A stretch of DNA of 10,845 nucleotides from an uncultured Peptococcaceae bacterium (GCA_902492275.1 CABUKW010000104.1:1-10845); one strand, 5' to 3'; positions 1 through 5,287 are shown, counted from the first letter of the stretch. Notes: generated by a model not told the origin, from the sequence alone. Made by a program: numbers and translations.

Positions 1-152
1 CTATCGCTTTTTTCTACCTCTTTTTGGTCTCACATCTATTGTAACGCTACATTTTCTTTTTACTTTTTTCTATTACCTACTTGACTTTTTATAGTTGGTC
101 TTTCTATGGGTTTCAATTTCCCCCACTACCTTTGCCCAAATTCCGACTTGCG

Positions 153-173
153 CCCCACGCCTTTCTGGTGGGG
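153..173. repeat. Hairpin A, stem CCCCAC/GTGGGG
   Basis: Six-base perfect arms CCCCAC (153-158) and GTGGGG (168-173) enclose a 9-base loop, gcctttctg. The loop nearly matches that of the hairpin at 269-289 (gcttttcta), while the stems differ by paired changes. This suggests two diverged copies of one structured repeat. Confidence 0.55.
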
Positions 174-212
174 TGGATAATTTTGCAGGCTGTCCTAGTC
201 GTGGCAGACTTT

Positions 213-230
213 AGCGCAGAACTTCGCGCT
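213..230. repeat. Inverted repeat TAGCGC/GCGCTA
   Basis: TTAGCGC and GCGCTAA form a short hairpin around an agaacttc loop. Flanking bases (CAGA before, TCTG after) extend the pairing with one bulge. CTGTCC at 190-195 can also pair with GGACAG at 245-250, which would close a larger structure. The function is unknown. Confidence 0.45.
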
Positions 231-243
231 AATCTGACAAAGA

Positions 244-265
244 CGGACAGACTAAAAATTGTCCG
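244..265. repeat. Inverted repeat CGGACA/TGTCCG
   Basis: CGGACA (244-249) and TGTCCG (260-265) flank gactaaaaat. Read on the minus strand, downstream of the sirtuin, the loop is T-rich. GGACAG in this arm can alternatively pair with CTGTCC at 190-195, so two folds compete. Confidence 0.4.
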
Positions 266-268
266 ATG

Positions 269-289
269 CCCGACGCTTTTCTAGTCGGG
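269..289. repeat. Hairpin B, stem CCCGAC/GTCGGG (paralogue of hairpin A)
   Basis: Arms CCCGAC (269-274) and GTCGGG (284-289) surround the 9-base loop gcttttcta. Compared with 153-173, the fourth stem pair is changed on both sides (C-G to G-C), so pairing is kept while sequence changes. It lies about 45 bases past the sirtuin stop codon in the direction of that gene. It could act as part of its 3' end, though it lacks the usual directly adjacent T-run. Confidence 0.5.
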
Positions 290-334
290 TACACGGAGGG
301 ATAGGGCAAAGTGGAGCAAATAAATTCAAAAGCC

Positions 335-1060
335 TTACAGCTTCAGTTGTCCCAGCACTTCTCCGATTTTGCCGTTGATGGTTAGTGCCGCTTTGCTGTC
401 GTAGCTGGTGATGTCTAAATTGATGACCACCAGGCGGCTGCCCTGGTAAAAATCCAAGAAGCTGGCGGCGGGGTATACGGTCAGTGAGGTGCCGCCCACG
501 ATGAGCAAATCGGCCTGGCTGATGGCTTGGATGGTTTGGCTAATGACGGTATCGTTCAGCGGTTCTTCGTACAGTACCACGTCGGGTTTGATGATGCCGC
601 CGCATTGGCAATGGGGCACGCCGTCAGCCTGGCTTATAGCTTCCAGCGGATAGGCTTGCCCGCACTGCATACAGTAGTTGCGATGAATGGTGCCGTGCAG
701 TTCCAGCACGTTGCGGCTGCCAGCCATCTGATGCAGGCCGTCGATGTTTTGGGTGACAACAGCAGTCAGCTTGCCCAGTTCTTCCAGACGGGCCAGCGCA
801 CAGTGGGCTGCATTGGGTTGGGCGGTCAGCGTGGGCTGCACGATTTTATCCTGATAAAATTCATAGAAATCCTCTGGATGGCGCAGAAAAAAGCTATGGC
901 TTAAAATGGTCTCCGGATTATATTTGTATTTGAGATGATACAGGCCGTCTACGCCGCGAAAATCCTTGATGCCGCTTTCGGTGGAGACGCCGGCGCCGCC
1001 GAAAAAGACGATGCGGCTGCTTTGGTCAATGTATTGCTGCAGTGTTTGCATGGAATCCAT
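335..1060 (-). CDS. NAD-dependent protein deacylase, Sir2 family (sirtuin)
   Basis: A sirtuin of 241 residues, the normal bacterial length. The family removes acyl groups from lysine using NAD+, releasing nicotinamide and O-acyl-ADP-ribose, in the cytoplasm. NAD-binding motif GAGVSTESGIKDFRG is at 22-36, TQNIDGLH at 103-110, and the catalytic histidine is H122 in ELHG. Structural zinc would be held by C130 and C133 (YCMQCG) and by C151 and C153. The second pair is spaced C-X-C, where many relatives have C-X2-C. The GIKDFRGVDGLY stretch resembles the undifferentiated class U, such as Thermotoga Sir2. The ATG at 1060 follows GGAGGG with a 6-base gap, which fixes the start. A MITE-like insertion begins just beyond that ribosome binding site, so transcription must cross it or start in it. 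The cellular target cannot be told from sequence. Confidence 0.93.
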   Translation of the reverse strand: MDSMQTLQQYIDQSSRIVFFGGAGVSTESGIKDFRGVDGLYHLKYKYNPETILSHSFFLRHPEDFYEFYQDKIVQPTLTAQPNAAHCALARLEELGKLTAVVTQNIDGLHQMAGSRNVLELHGTIHRNYCMQCGQAYPLEAISQADGVPHCQCGGIIKPDVVLYEEPLNDTVISQTIQAISQADLLIVGGTSLTVYPAASFLDFYQGSRLVVINLDITSYDSKAALTINGKIGEVLGQLKL

Positions 1061-1075
1061 AAAAATCCCTCCAGT

Positions 1076-1083
1076 TATTTGAT
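1076..1083. repeat. Left target-site duplication TATTTGAT
   Basis: This octamer is identical to 1328-1335 and abuts the GGTAGTGT end of the inserted element. Removing the element and one copy would join the sirtuin leader directly to the palindrome at 1365-1408. Confidence 0.7.
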
Positions 1084-1112
1084 GGTAGTGTCAACTTTAT
1101 ACGTCCAAAATC

Positions 1113-1155
1113 GGCTCAACCCCAGTAAAATCAAGGGTTTCAGGGGCTATGAGCC
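1113..1155. repeat. Nested hairpin in the left half of the MITE-like element
   Basis: GGCTC (1113-1117) pairs with GAGCC (1151-1155). Inside, either AACCC (1118-1122) pairs with GGGTT (1135-1139), or CCCC (1120-1123) pairs with GGGG (1143-1146). The two inner pairings exclude each other, so the arm can fold in two ways. Confidence 0.5.
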
Positions 1156-1200
1156 TTTACCTCCCCTTTCTTTGGCTTGGGCGACCAAAATTTTACGTCG

Positions 1201-1257
1201 GGAACCCAGTCAAGACCGGGCTGAAAGCCCGTTAAATTCAGCCTTGACGGGGTTTCC
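1201..1257. repeat. Long imperfect stem-loop in the right half of the MITE-like element
   Basis: The outer arms GGAACCC-a-GTCAAG (1201-1214) and CTTGAC-g-GGGTTTCC (from 1244) pair with only small bulges. A perfect inner hairpin, CGGGCT gaa AGCCCG, lies at 1217-1231. Such internal palindromes are typical of bacterial MITEs and can also fold in readthrough RNA. Confidence 0.55.
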
Positions 1258-1270
1258 GTAAGTAAAATAT

Positions 1271-1306
1271 AATCGACCAGCATCAAGGAAAGGGGTTCGA
1301 TTTTTT
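1271..1306 (+). terminator. Terminator-like hairpin with T-run inside the MITE-like element
   Basis: AATCGACC (from 1271) pairs with GGTTCGATT (1294-1302) with one bulge, and TTTTTT occupies 1301-1306. The stem is weak and partly A/T. It would act on rightward transcription, towards dinB. Confidence 0.35.
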
Positions 1307-1327
1307 CATAATCCGTTTTACACTACC

Positions 1328-1335
1328 TATTTGAT
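1328..1335. repeat. Right target-site duplication TATTTGAT
   Basis: Exact second copy of the octamer at 1076-1083, directly after the ACACTACC right terminus of the element. Confidence 0.7.
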
Positions 1336-1364
1336 AAGCATAAAAGAAATAAAAAGAAACCTTA

Positions 1365-1408
1365 CAATTAGTATAGCACAGAACGGTTGCTCTGTGCTAT
1401 ACTAATTG
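1365..1408. promoter_or_regulatory. Perfect 18-bp inverted repeat forming a symmetrical divergent promoter region
   Basis: CAATTAGTATAGCACAGA (1365-1382) and its exact reverse complement (1391-1408) flank an 8-base centre. Each arm contains TGCTATACT, an extended -10 sequence. The rightward copy (TATACT 1398-1403) would start RNA near 1410, about 25 bases before the dinB start codon. The leftward copy (1375 back to 1370) points at the sirtuin gene across the inserted element. Neither has a good -35, which fits extended -10 promoters. The centre reads GAAC ggtt GCTC (1381-1392), one base from the GAAC-N4-GTTC core of Firmicutes LexA sites. There is no T-run, so a terminator is unlikely. Promoter use and LexA control are inferred. 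Confidence 0.55.
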
Positions 1409-1434
1409 CAATCGTAGAAAAAAGAGGTGGGATC

Positions 1435-2637
1435 ATGAAACCAGCAATCATACATGTGGATATGGACGCTTTTTTTGCAGCCATCGAACAGCGGGACAAT
1501 CCTGCGCTGCAGGGCAAGCCGGTGATTGTGGGCGGCAGCAAAGAGAGCCGCGGCGTGGTTTCTACCGCCTCTTATGAAGCCCGCAAATTCGGCGTTCACT
1601 CGGCCATGTCCATGGCAGAGGCGGTGCGCCGCTGTCCTGACGGCATTTATTTGCTGGTGGATATGAAAAAATACCGGGCGGTGTCTCGTCAGATTATGGA
1701 AATTTTTCAGCGCTTTACGCCGGAGGTGGAAGCCATTTCGGTGGATGAAGCCTTTTTAGATGTCACCGGCAGCCAAAAGCTGTTCGGAGAAGCGGAGCAA
1801 ATCGGTTGGCAGATTAAAAGGATTATCAGGCAAGAGTTAGATTTGACGGCGTCGGTAGGTTTGTCGTATAATAAATTTTTAGCTAAGCTGGCTTCCGACT
1901 TGGATAAGCCCGACGGGTTTTATCAGATCTTGCCGGAGGAGTTGCAGCAAAAGGTATGGCCGCTGTCTATCCGCCGTATGATGGGCGTGGGCAACAAAAC
2001 GGCGCAGCTTTTGGAGCGGATGGGCGTTACCACCATTGGCAAGCTGGCTGTGATGGACGCGGGTTTGTTGGAGCATTTGTTGGGAAAACAGGGCCTTTTG
2101 ATGCATCAACTGGCCAATGGCGTCGATGGGCGGTCGGTGGAGCCGGTGCGGGAGAGCAAATCGGTGGGACGGGAAACCACCTTTCCCCGGGATATCAGCG
2201 ACGGCTATTTGTTGGAAACCATTTTATTTACCTTAACCGACGATGTTTGTCATACCCTGCGCAGCAGCGGCTTAAAGGGCAAAACGGTGTCTATCAAAAT
2301 TTGTTATCCTGATTTTCACAGCATCAGCCGCGCGGTAACGTTGGAGCGCTATACGGCCAGCTTTGAGCCGGTATTTGAGGCGGTGCGGCGGCTGATGGAA
2401 CAGCATTATCAAGACGGCACGGCGGTGCGGCTGATTGGCGTGACGGTATCCAATTTGAAAAAAGAACAGCAGATTGTAGAGCAGCAGGAGTTGTTTGCCG
2501 ACACTGCTGCAGTAGAAAAATATCAGCAATTGAACAAGATTGTGGATCAGATTAATGGCAGGTACGGCGGCGACACGCTGCGACGGGCCAGAAAACTGAC
2601 AGGCTGGGATAAAAATGGGGAACTTTCTCAGGAGTAA
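1435..2637 (+). CDS. dinB: DNA polymerase IV (Y-family translesion polymerase)
   Basis: A full-length DinB of 400 residues. It copies past damaged bases with low fidelity and no proofreading, and is recruited to stalled forks by the sliding clamp. The N-terminal palm begins HVDMDAFF, giving metal ligand D9 and steric-gate F13. SVDEAFLDVTGS supplies the catalytic pair D104/E105. VGLSYNKFLAKLASDLDKPDG (about 141-161) is the usual DinB signature, followed by a helix-hairpin-helix thumb and a little-finger domain. QQELF at 350-354 is a likely beta-clamp-binding peptide. The ATG at 1435 follows AGAGGTGGG at good distance; an upstream in-frame TTG-type extension at 1387 would run through the palindrome and is rejected. 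An ECF sigma gene follows after 37 bases with no visible terminator, so the two are probably cotranscribed. The LexA-like core upstream would fit SOS control. Confidence 0.95.
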   Translation: MKPAIIHVDMDAFFAAIEQRDNPALQGKPVIVGGSKESRGVVSTASYEARKFGVHSAMSMAEAVRRCPDGIYLLVDMKKYRAVSRQIMEIFQRFTPEVEAISVDEAFLDVTGSQKLFGEAEQIGWQIKRIIRQELDLTASVGLSYNKFLAKLASDLDKPDGFYQILPEELQQKVWPLSIRRMMGVGNKTAQLLERMGVTTIGKLAVMDAGLLEHLLGKQGLLMHQLANGVDGRSVEPVRESKSVGRETTFPRDISDGYLLETILFTLTDDVCHTLRSSGLKGKTVSIKICYPDFHSISRAVTLERYTASFEPVFEAVRRLMEQHYQDGTAVRLIGVTVSNLKKEQQIVEQQELFADTAAVEKYQQLNKIVDQINGRYGGDTLRRARKLTGWDKNGELSQE

Positions 2638-2659
2638 TTGCGTCTATGAATTACCGGAT

Positions 2660-2677
2660 AAAGGAGGAGCCGGCGTG
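2660..2677 (+). promoter_or_regulatory. Ribosome binding site deciding a GTG start for the sigma factor
   Basis: AAAGGAGG at 2660-2667 is a near-perfect Shine-Dalgarno sequence. It lies 7 bases before GTG at 2675. The longer frame opening at 2615 overlaps the dinB end, has no ribosome binding site, and adds 20 residues with no family counterpart. Confidence 0.8.
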
Positions 2678-3298
2678 GAAGAAACAGAACTGATTCAACG
2701 GAGTCAGCAGGGTGATTTAGATGCTTTTGAACAACTGCTTTTGCGGTATGAAAAAAAGGTCTACACCATTGCATATAAATATATGGGGAACCATGAGGAT
2801 GCCAGTGATTTGGCCCAGGAAGCGCTGATTAAGGCTTATCAGTCTATCGGCAGCTTTCGCGGCGAGGCGTCCTTTGGCACCTGGATTGGCCGCATTACGG
2901 CCAATAAATGTTTGGATGAATTGCGCAAGCGTAAGCGCATTCAGGTCACTTCTCTGGATGAAGAGGTAGAGCTGGAGGAGGGCAGCGTGCAAAAGGAGCT
3001 GGCCGCCGAAGGCGATACGCCGGAGGAGCATACGGTGCGGCAGGAGACGGTACACTATGTGCAGTCCATGCTGGAGCAGATGCGGGAGGAATACCGCATT
3101 GTGTTGGTGCTGCGGGAACTGGAGGACTACAGCTATGAGGAAATTGCCGCTCAACTGTCCTGCTCCTTGGGAACGGTGAAATCCCGCATATCGCGGGCTA
3201 GAGGTTATTTAAAAGAACAGATTTTAGCAGATAGAAAACGGGAAGGGAGTCAAAACAGTGGCAGACGACAAAGAAACAAGCAGCAAGCCGGTCAATGA
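2675..3298 (+). CDS. ECF-type RNA polymerase sigma factor (sigma-70 family, RpoE/SigW-like)
   Basis: A 207-residue group 4 sigma factor that would redirect RNA polymerase to stress promoters. Region 2 spans about 20-88. It includes EDASDLAQEALIKAY and the -10-recognising FRGEASFGTWIGRITANKCLDELRK stretch (61-84). An acidic linker (about 95-120) leads to region 4 (about 126-180). Its helix-turn-helix, YSYEEIAAQLSCSLGTVKSRISRAR, would read the -35. The last 20 residues are basic and polar, and 13 of its codons overlap the next gene in another frame. The probable anti-sigma gene starts inside it, the classic arrangement of a coupled sigma/anti-sigma pair. No ECF-type autoregulated promoter was found before it; expression may come from the dinB promoter. 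The regulon and inducing stress are unknown. Confidence 0.9.
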   Translation: MEETELIQRSQQGDLDAFEQLLLRYEKKVYTIAYKYMGNHEDASDLAQEALIKAYQSIGSFRGEASFGTWIGRITANKCLDELRKRKRIQVTSLDEEVELEEGSVQKELAAEGDTPEEHTVRQETVHYVQSMLEQMREEYRIVLVLRELEDYSYEEIAAQLSCSLGTVKSRISRARGYLKEQILADRKREGSQNSGRRQRNKQQAGQ

Positions 3299-4187
3299 TG
3301 AAGCGTTGGACGCGCTGCTGGCTCAGTGGGCGGAGGCTGAGCTGGAACCGCCTGTCGGATTCCATGAAAGAACGATGGAGCGGCTGCGGCAGGAACAGCG
3401 AACAGCTTCTGAAAATAAAAAGAAACGCAATGTCATTTCGTTGTTTGTGAAAAAGAAAAAGTGGATGTCGGCGGCAGCGGCGGCGGTGCTGGTGTTGTGC
3501 TGCATTCCGGTGGTGCAGGCTCAATTTGGCCATGATGTCACCCAATCGGCCAATGATGGGCTGATGACGCAGCAAAAGCAGATTGAAGGCATGGCAGATG
3601 GAACGGAGACAGCGGCGGCTGAGCAGGAAACGCAGGACAGCAGTGGGCGGCAGAAGGCGTACAGAGAGCCGGCCAATCAGACGGCACAACAGGAGCCGGC
3701 AAACAAAGAGGCGGCGCAGCAACCTCAGCAGCAGGCTGAACAAGAGTTGGCTGGAATTGCGCAAGCAACCAGCAGCTTTTCCGACAGCAGTCAGAATGTC
3801 AATGCTGCCGGAGAGGAACAGACGCCGTCGGCCTTGCCGGCAGACCCTGACGATGACATTGCCACCTACAGTCTGGATGATGGCTTAGCTGCAGTGGACA
3901 ACAGGCTGAAAAAGGGTTTGCAAGCCGAGCGCGGTGTCACGGAGAGCTTGGAGCAGTTACAGAAGCAGGCCCAATTTTATCAGGACGCGTTGGACGATGT
4001 GATGGACAGCATGGAAGATTTGCAGAAAGAATTGGACAGTTATGATGAAAAATTGAAGAGTGACCCGGAAAATTCAGAACTGCAGGAGAAGGTGAAAGAG
4101 CTGCAACAGCAAATGGACACACTGAAAAAAGAACTGGAAGAATTGCAAAGCCTGGTAGATGAAGCCAGAGCCAAGCTGGCCGAATAG
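3258..4187 (+). CDS. Probable membrane anti-sigma factor with glutamine-rich linker and coiled-coil C-terminus
   Basis: A 309-residue protein with one membrane segment at about 70-89 (WMSAAAAAVLVLCCIPVVQA) after a lysine-rich stretch, predicting N-terminus in the cytosol and C-terminus outside. The N-terminal part has PPVGFHERTMERLR (31-44), which resembles a motif common in anti-sigma factors. The H-X3-C-X2-C zinc signature of ZAS anti-sigmas is absent. Residues about 105-200 are low-complexity and rich in Q, A and E. Residues 205-309 look like a long heptad-type coiled coil with many E, L, Q and K. GTG at 3258 has GGAAGGGAG eight bases upstream. The 41-base overlap with the sigma gene implies translational coupling. 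I infer that it holds the sigma factor at the membrane and senses through the outer coiled coil. The role rests on context more than on homology. Confidence 0.72.
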   Translation: MADDKETSSKPVNDEALDALLAQWAEAELEPPVGFHERTMERLRQEQRTASENKKKRNVISLFVKKKKWMSAAAAAVLVLCCIPVVQAQFGHDVTQSANDGLMTQQKQIEGMADGTETAAAEQETQDSSGRQKAYREPANQTAQQEPANKEAAQQPQQQAEQELAGIAQATSSFSDSSQNVNAAGEEQTPSALPADPDDDIATYSLDDGLAAVDNRLKKGLQAERGVTESLEQLQKQAQFYQDALDDVMDSMEDLQKELDSYDEKLKSDPENSELQEKVKELQQQMDTLKKELEELQSLVDEARAKLAE

Positions 4188-4225
4188 TAGATTTTCTAAA
4201 TAATAAGGTTTTCCGACGGAAAAGC

Positions 4226-4272
4226 AAAGAGACTGTGCAGAAGGATAGATTCCTTCCAGCAACAGTCTCTTT
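4226..4272. terminator. Strong intrinsic terminator, probably bidirectional
   Basis: AAAGAGACTGT (4226-4236) and ACAGTCTCTTT (4262-4272) form a perfect 11-bp stem. An inner GAAGG/CCTTC hairpin (4240-4256) lies inside, and T-rich sequence runs to 4274. It closes the dinB-sigma-anti-sigma operon. On the minus strand the stem is followed by TTTGCTTTTCC, so it could also end the converging flavodoxin transcript. Confidence 0.85.
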
Positions 4273-4290
4273 TTGATACGTATTATTTTT

Positions 4291-4305
4291 TACGCCAACG
4301 GCGTA
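4291..4305. repeat. Small hairpin TACGCC aac GGCGTA
   Basis: Perfect 6-bp arms with a 3-base loop lie just past the flavodoxin stop codon. On the minus strand the stem is followed by A residues rather than T, so alone it is not a standard terminator for that gene. It may stabilise the 3' end. Confidence 0.45.
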
Positions 4306-4307
4306 TG

Positions 4308-4736
4308 TTAGAAGTCAACTACCTTTTTGCCCCATTCCTTGCAGACCTGGTCTACGTCCACATCGGAGGAAGCCTTAATGGCCAGGCCATCGTCCAGCAG
4401 CTGACCGCCTCGGTTGCTGACCCGATAGCCCCAGTCTACAATCCATTGTCCTTCGTTCCAGTCAAAGGAGCCGAACAGACCTACTTTTTTTCCAGACAAT
4501 TTGTTTTCCAGCGCAGAGAAGAATGGTTCAAAATCGTCTTCTTCTAATTGTTCGTCGCCCATAGCCGGGCAGCCCAGCACCAGTTTATCATAGGCGGCAG
4601 CCTGCGCTGCATCGTATTCGCCAGGCCCCATGATATCTACTTCCGCACCTGCTTCTTTGATTCCGTCCGCGATTGCACTCATCATGGCTTCTGTGTGGCC
4701 AGTGCCGCTCCAGTAAGCGATAAGAATTTTTCCCAT
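4308..4736 (-). CDS. Short-chain flavodoxin
   Basis: A 142-residue FMN-binding electron carrier that shuttles one or two electrons between cytosolic redox enzymes, often in place of ferredoxin. The phosphate-binding loop is YWSGTGHTE (8-16). LGCPAMGDEQLEEDDFEPFF and GKKVGLFGSFDWNEGQW match, by memory, the LGCPAMGSEELED and KKVGLFGSYGW segments of the Megasphaera/Clostridium flavodoxins, and the length is that of the short-chain class. ATG at 4736 follows GGGAGG by about 7 bases; a TTG five codons upstream would place the ribosome binding site inside the gene and is rejected. It is monocistronic, ends at the shared terminator to its left, and has its own sigma-A promoter. Its partner enzymes are not in the window. 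Confidence 0.93.
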   Translation of the reverse strand: MGKILIAYWSGTGHTEAMMSAIADGIKEAGAEVDIMGPGEYDAAQAAAYDKLVLGCPAMGDEQLEEDDFEPFFSALENKLSGKKVGLFGSFDWNEGQWIVDWGYRVSNRGGQLLDDGLAIKASSDVDVDQVCKEWGKKVVDF

Positions 4737-4777
4737 TGTAAGACCTCCCAAAAAAATGATGATTTGTTTTTTGTATG

Positions 4778-4794
4778 ATCAATGGCCAATTGAT
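4778..4794. promoter_or_regulatory. Candidate operator in the flavodoxin leader, ATCAAT-N5-ATTGAT
   Basis: Perfect 6-bp inverted arms ATCAAT (4778-4783) and ATTGAT (4789-4794) are separated by GGCCA. They lie just downstream of the flavodoxin -10, over the expected start of transcription. A repressor bound here would block that promoter. The binding protein is unknown; the divergent winged-helix gene is a candidate by position only. Confidence 0.45.
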
Positions 4795-4803
4795 TATGTT
4801 TAA

Positions 4804-4832
4804 ATAATATCACCTAAATTAGCTATTGTCAA
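4804..4832 (-). promoter_or_regulatory. Sigma-A promoter of the flavodoxin gene
   Basis: On the minus strand the -35 is a consensus TTGACA (4832 to 4827). The spacer is exactly 17 bases and the -10 is TATTAT (4809 to 4804). Transcription would begin near 4797, leaving a leader of about 60 bases. Confidence 0.8.
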
Positions 4833-4911
4833 TCACAAAAAGATATAACAAATAAATTGAATGCGAAAAATGTTTTTGTATACTTCGACAAAATAAAACA
4901 AATTATGTCTA

Positions 4912-4928
4912 TTTACAGATACTGTAAA
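4912..4928. promoter_or_regulatory. Candidate operator TTTACAG ata CTGTAAA over a -35
   Basis: Perfect 7-bp inverted arms (4912-4918 and 4922-4928) cover the -35 hexamer of the rightward promoter. The TACA/TGTA halves recall winged-helix repressor sites such as those of the BlaI/CopY class, but the spacing is different, so no family is assigned. Autoregulation by the following gene is plausible. Confidence 0.5.
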
Positions 4929-4940
4929 TTATGCTATAGT
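4912..4940 (+). promoter_or_regulatory. Sigma-A promoter of the winged-helix gene
   Basis: -35 TTTACA (4912-4917), 17-base spacer, -10 TATAGT (4935-4940). The expected start is near 4947, giving a leader of about 38 bases before the ATG at 4985. Confidence 0.72.
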
Positions 4941-4984
4941 GAGAACAAGAAATCATAGAATTTTTTTGGAGAGGGGAGAACGCC

Positions 4985-5287
4985 ATGAACGAACAAACCA
5001 TGATTTGGTTTTTGCAAAAATCGGCCCGTTTCCAATTGAGCAAGCAGGCCATTATGTTATGGATGGATTTTTACGCTTATCTGCAAAATCAAAGCCGGGC
5101 CTGTTATCCGCAGATTTCCTTTCAGCAACTGGCCGATATTTGCGATTTGGAGCAGGAGCAGCTTTGGGCAGCTTGCAGGGAACTTTCAGAAGCGGTGATG
5201 TTAAAGCTGCATGTGCAGGAGGGGCAGCTTTTTTGTCAGTTGATTGCCGGGCGGTTGTACCGCACGCCGAACGTCACCGCAGGCTGA
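4985..5287 (+). CDS. Small winged-helix/HTH-like protein, function unknown
   Basis: A 100-residue protein with ATG at 4985 behind GAGAGGGGAG. Residues about 22-75 (from AIMLWMDFYAYL through CYPQISFQQLADICDLEQEQLW to AACRELSEAVMLKL) have the spacing of an HTH_36/DnaD-like winged helix. A helix, a CYP turn, a recognition-helix pair and a short wing (LHVQEGQLFCQLI) can be followed. There is no effector domain, so it could be a small DNA-binding regulator or a replication-type fragment. It is divergent from the flavodoxin, and each gene has a palindrome at its promoter, which hints that this protein may control one or both. The longer overlapping frame 4939-5382 lacks a ribosome binding site and family-like sequence and is rejected. 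Confidence 0.65.
   Translation: MNEQTMIWFLQKSARFQLSKQAIMLWMDFYAYLQNQSRACYPQISFQQLADICDLEQEQLWAACRELSEAVMLKLHVQEGQLFCQLIAGRLYRTPNVTAG

Larger units (their letters stand above)
1..334. other. Non-coding region with a hairpin cluster, downstream of the sirtuin gene
   Basis: No convincing gene is visible. The only long plus-strand frame (81-284) begins with TTG, has no ribosome binding site and has a composition unlike a protein. Bases 1-90 are pyrimidine-rich on this strand. From about 150 to 290 there are at least four inverted repeats packed together (153-173, 213-230, 244-265, 269-289). The region lies immediately 3' of the minus-strand sirtuin gene, so its transcript could contain these hairpins. 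A role in termination or as a repeat array is possible, but nothing here identifies a known RNA family. Confidence 0.5.
1084..1327. mobile_element. MITE-like element, 244 bp, with terminal inverted repeats and 8-bp target duplication
   Basis: The left end reads GGTAGTGTCAAC (1084-1095). The right end, read on the other strand, is GGTAGTGTAAAAC (1327 back to 1315). An exact direct repeat TATTTGAT lies immediately outside each end, at 1076-1083 and 1328-1335, as expected of a target-site duplication. There is no credible reading frame inside. The interior is highly structured: a nested hairpin at 1113-1155, another at 1201-1257, and a terminator-like hairpin at 1271-1306. An 8-bp duplication fits several families, including IS256 and ISL3. 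The GTGTAAA-like ends make IS256-type mobilisation a reasonable guess, not a demonstration. The insertion sits about 12 bases upstream of the sirtuin ribosome binding site. Confidence 0.72.

Noticed and set aside
81..284. 67-residue plus-strand frame upstream of the sirtuin end
   Set aside because: TTG start, no ribosome binding site, and the sequence is dominated by inverted repeats rather than protein-like composition.
527..904. 125-residue plus-strand frame
   Set aside because: Lies wholly antisense to the sirtuin gene, which has clear catalytic and NAD-binding motifs.
1084..1327. CRISPR-like array or attC site in the structured intergenic sequence
   Set aside because: No regularly spaced direct repeats and no integron-type core sites; terminal inverted repeats with a target duplication fit a MITE.
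1365..1408. Reading the 18-bp palindrome as a terminator
   Set aside because: No T-run follows either arm and it lies between divergent genes, where a terminator is not expected; extended -10 sequences explain it better.
4209..4223. TTTTCCG a CGGAAAA palindrome after the anti-sigma gene as a separate terminator
   Set aside because: Stem is short and A/T-rich and lies immediately before the far stronger terminator at 4226-4272; it was not given its own entry.
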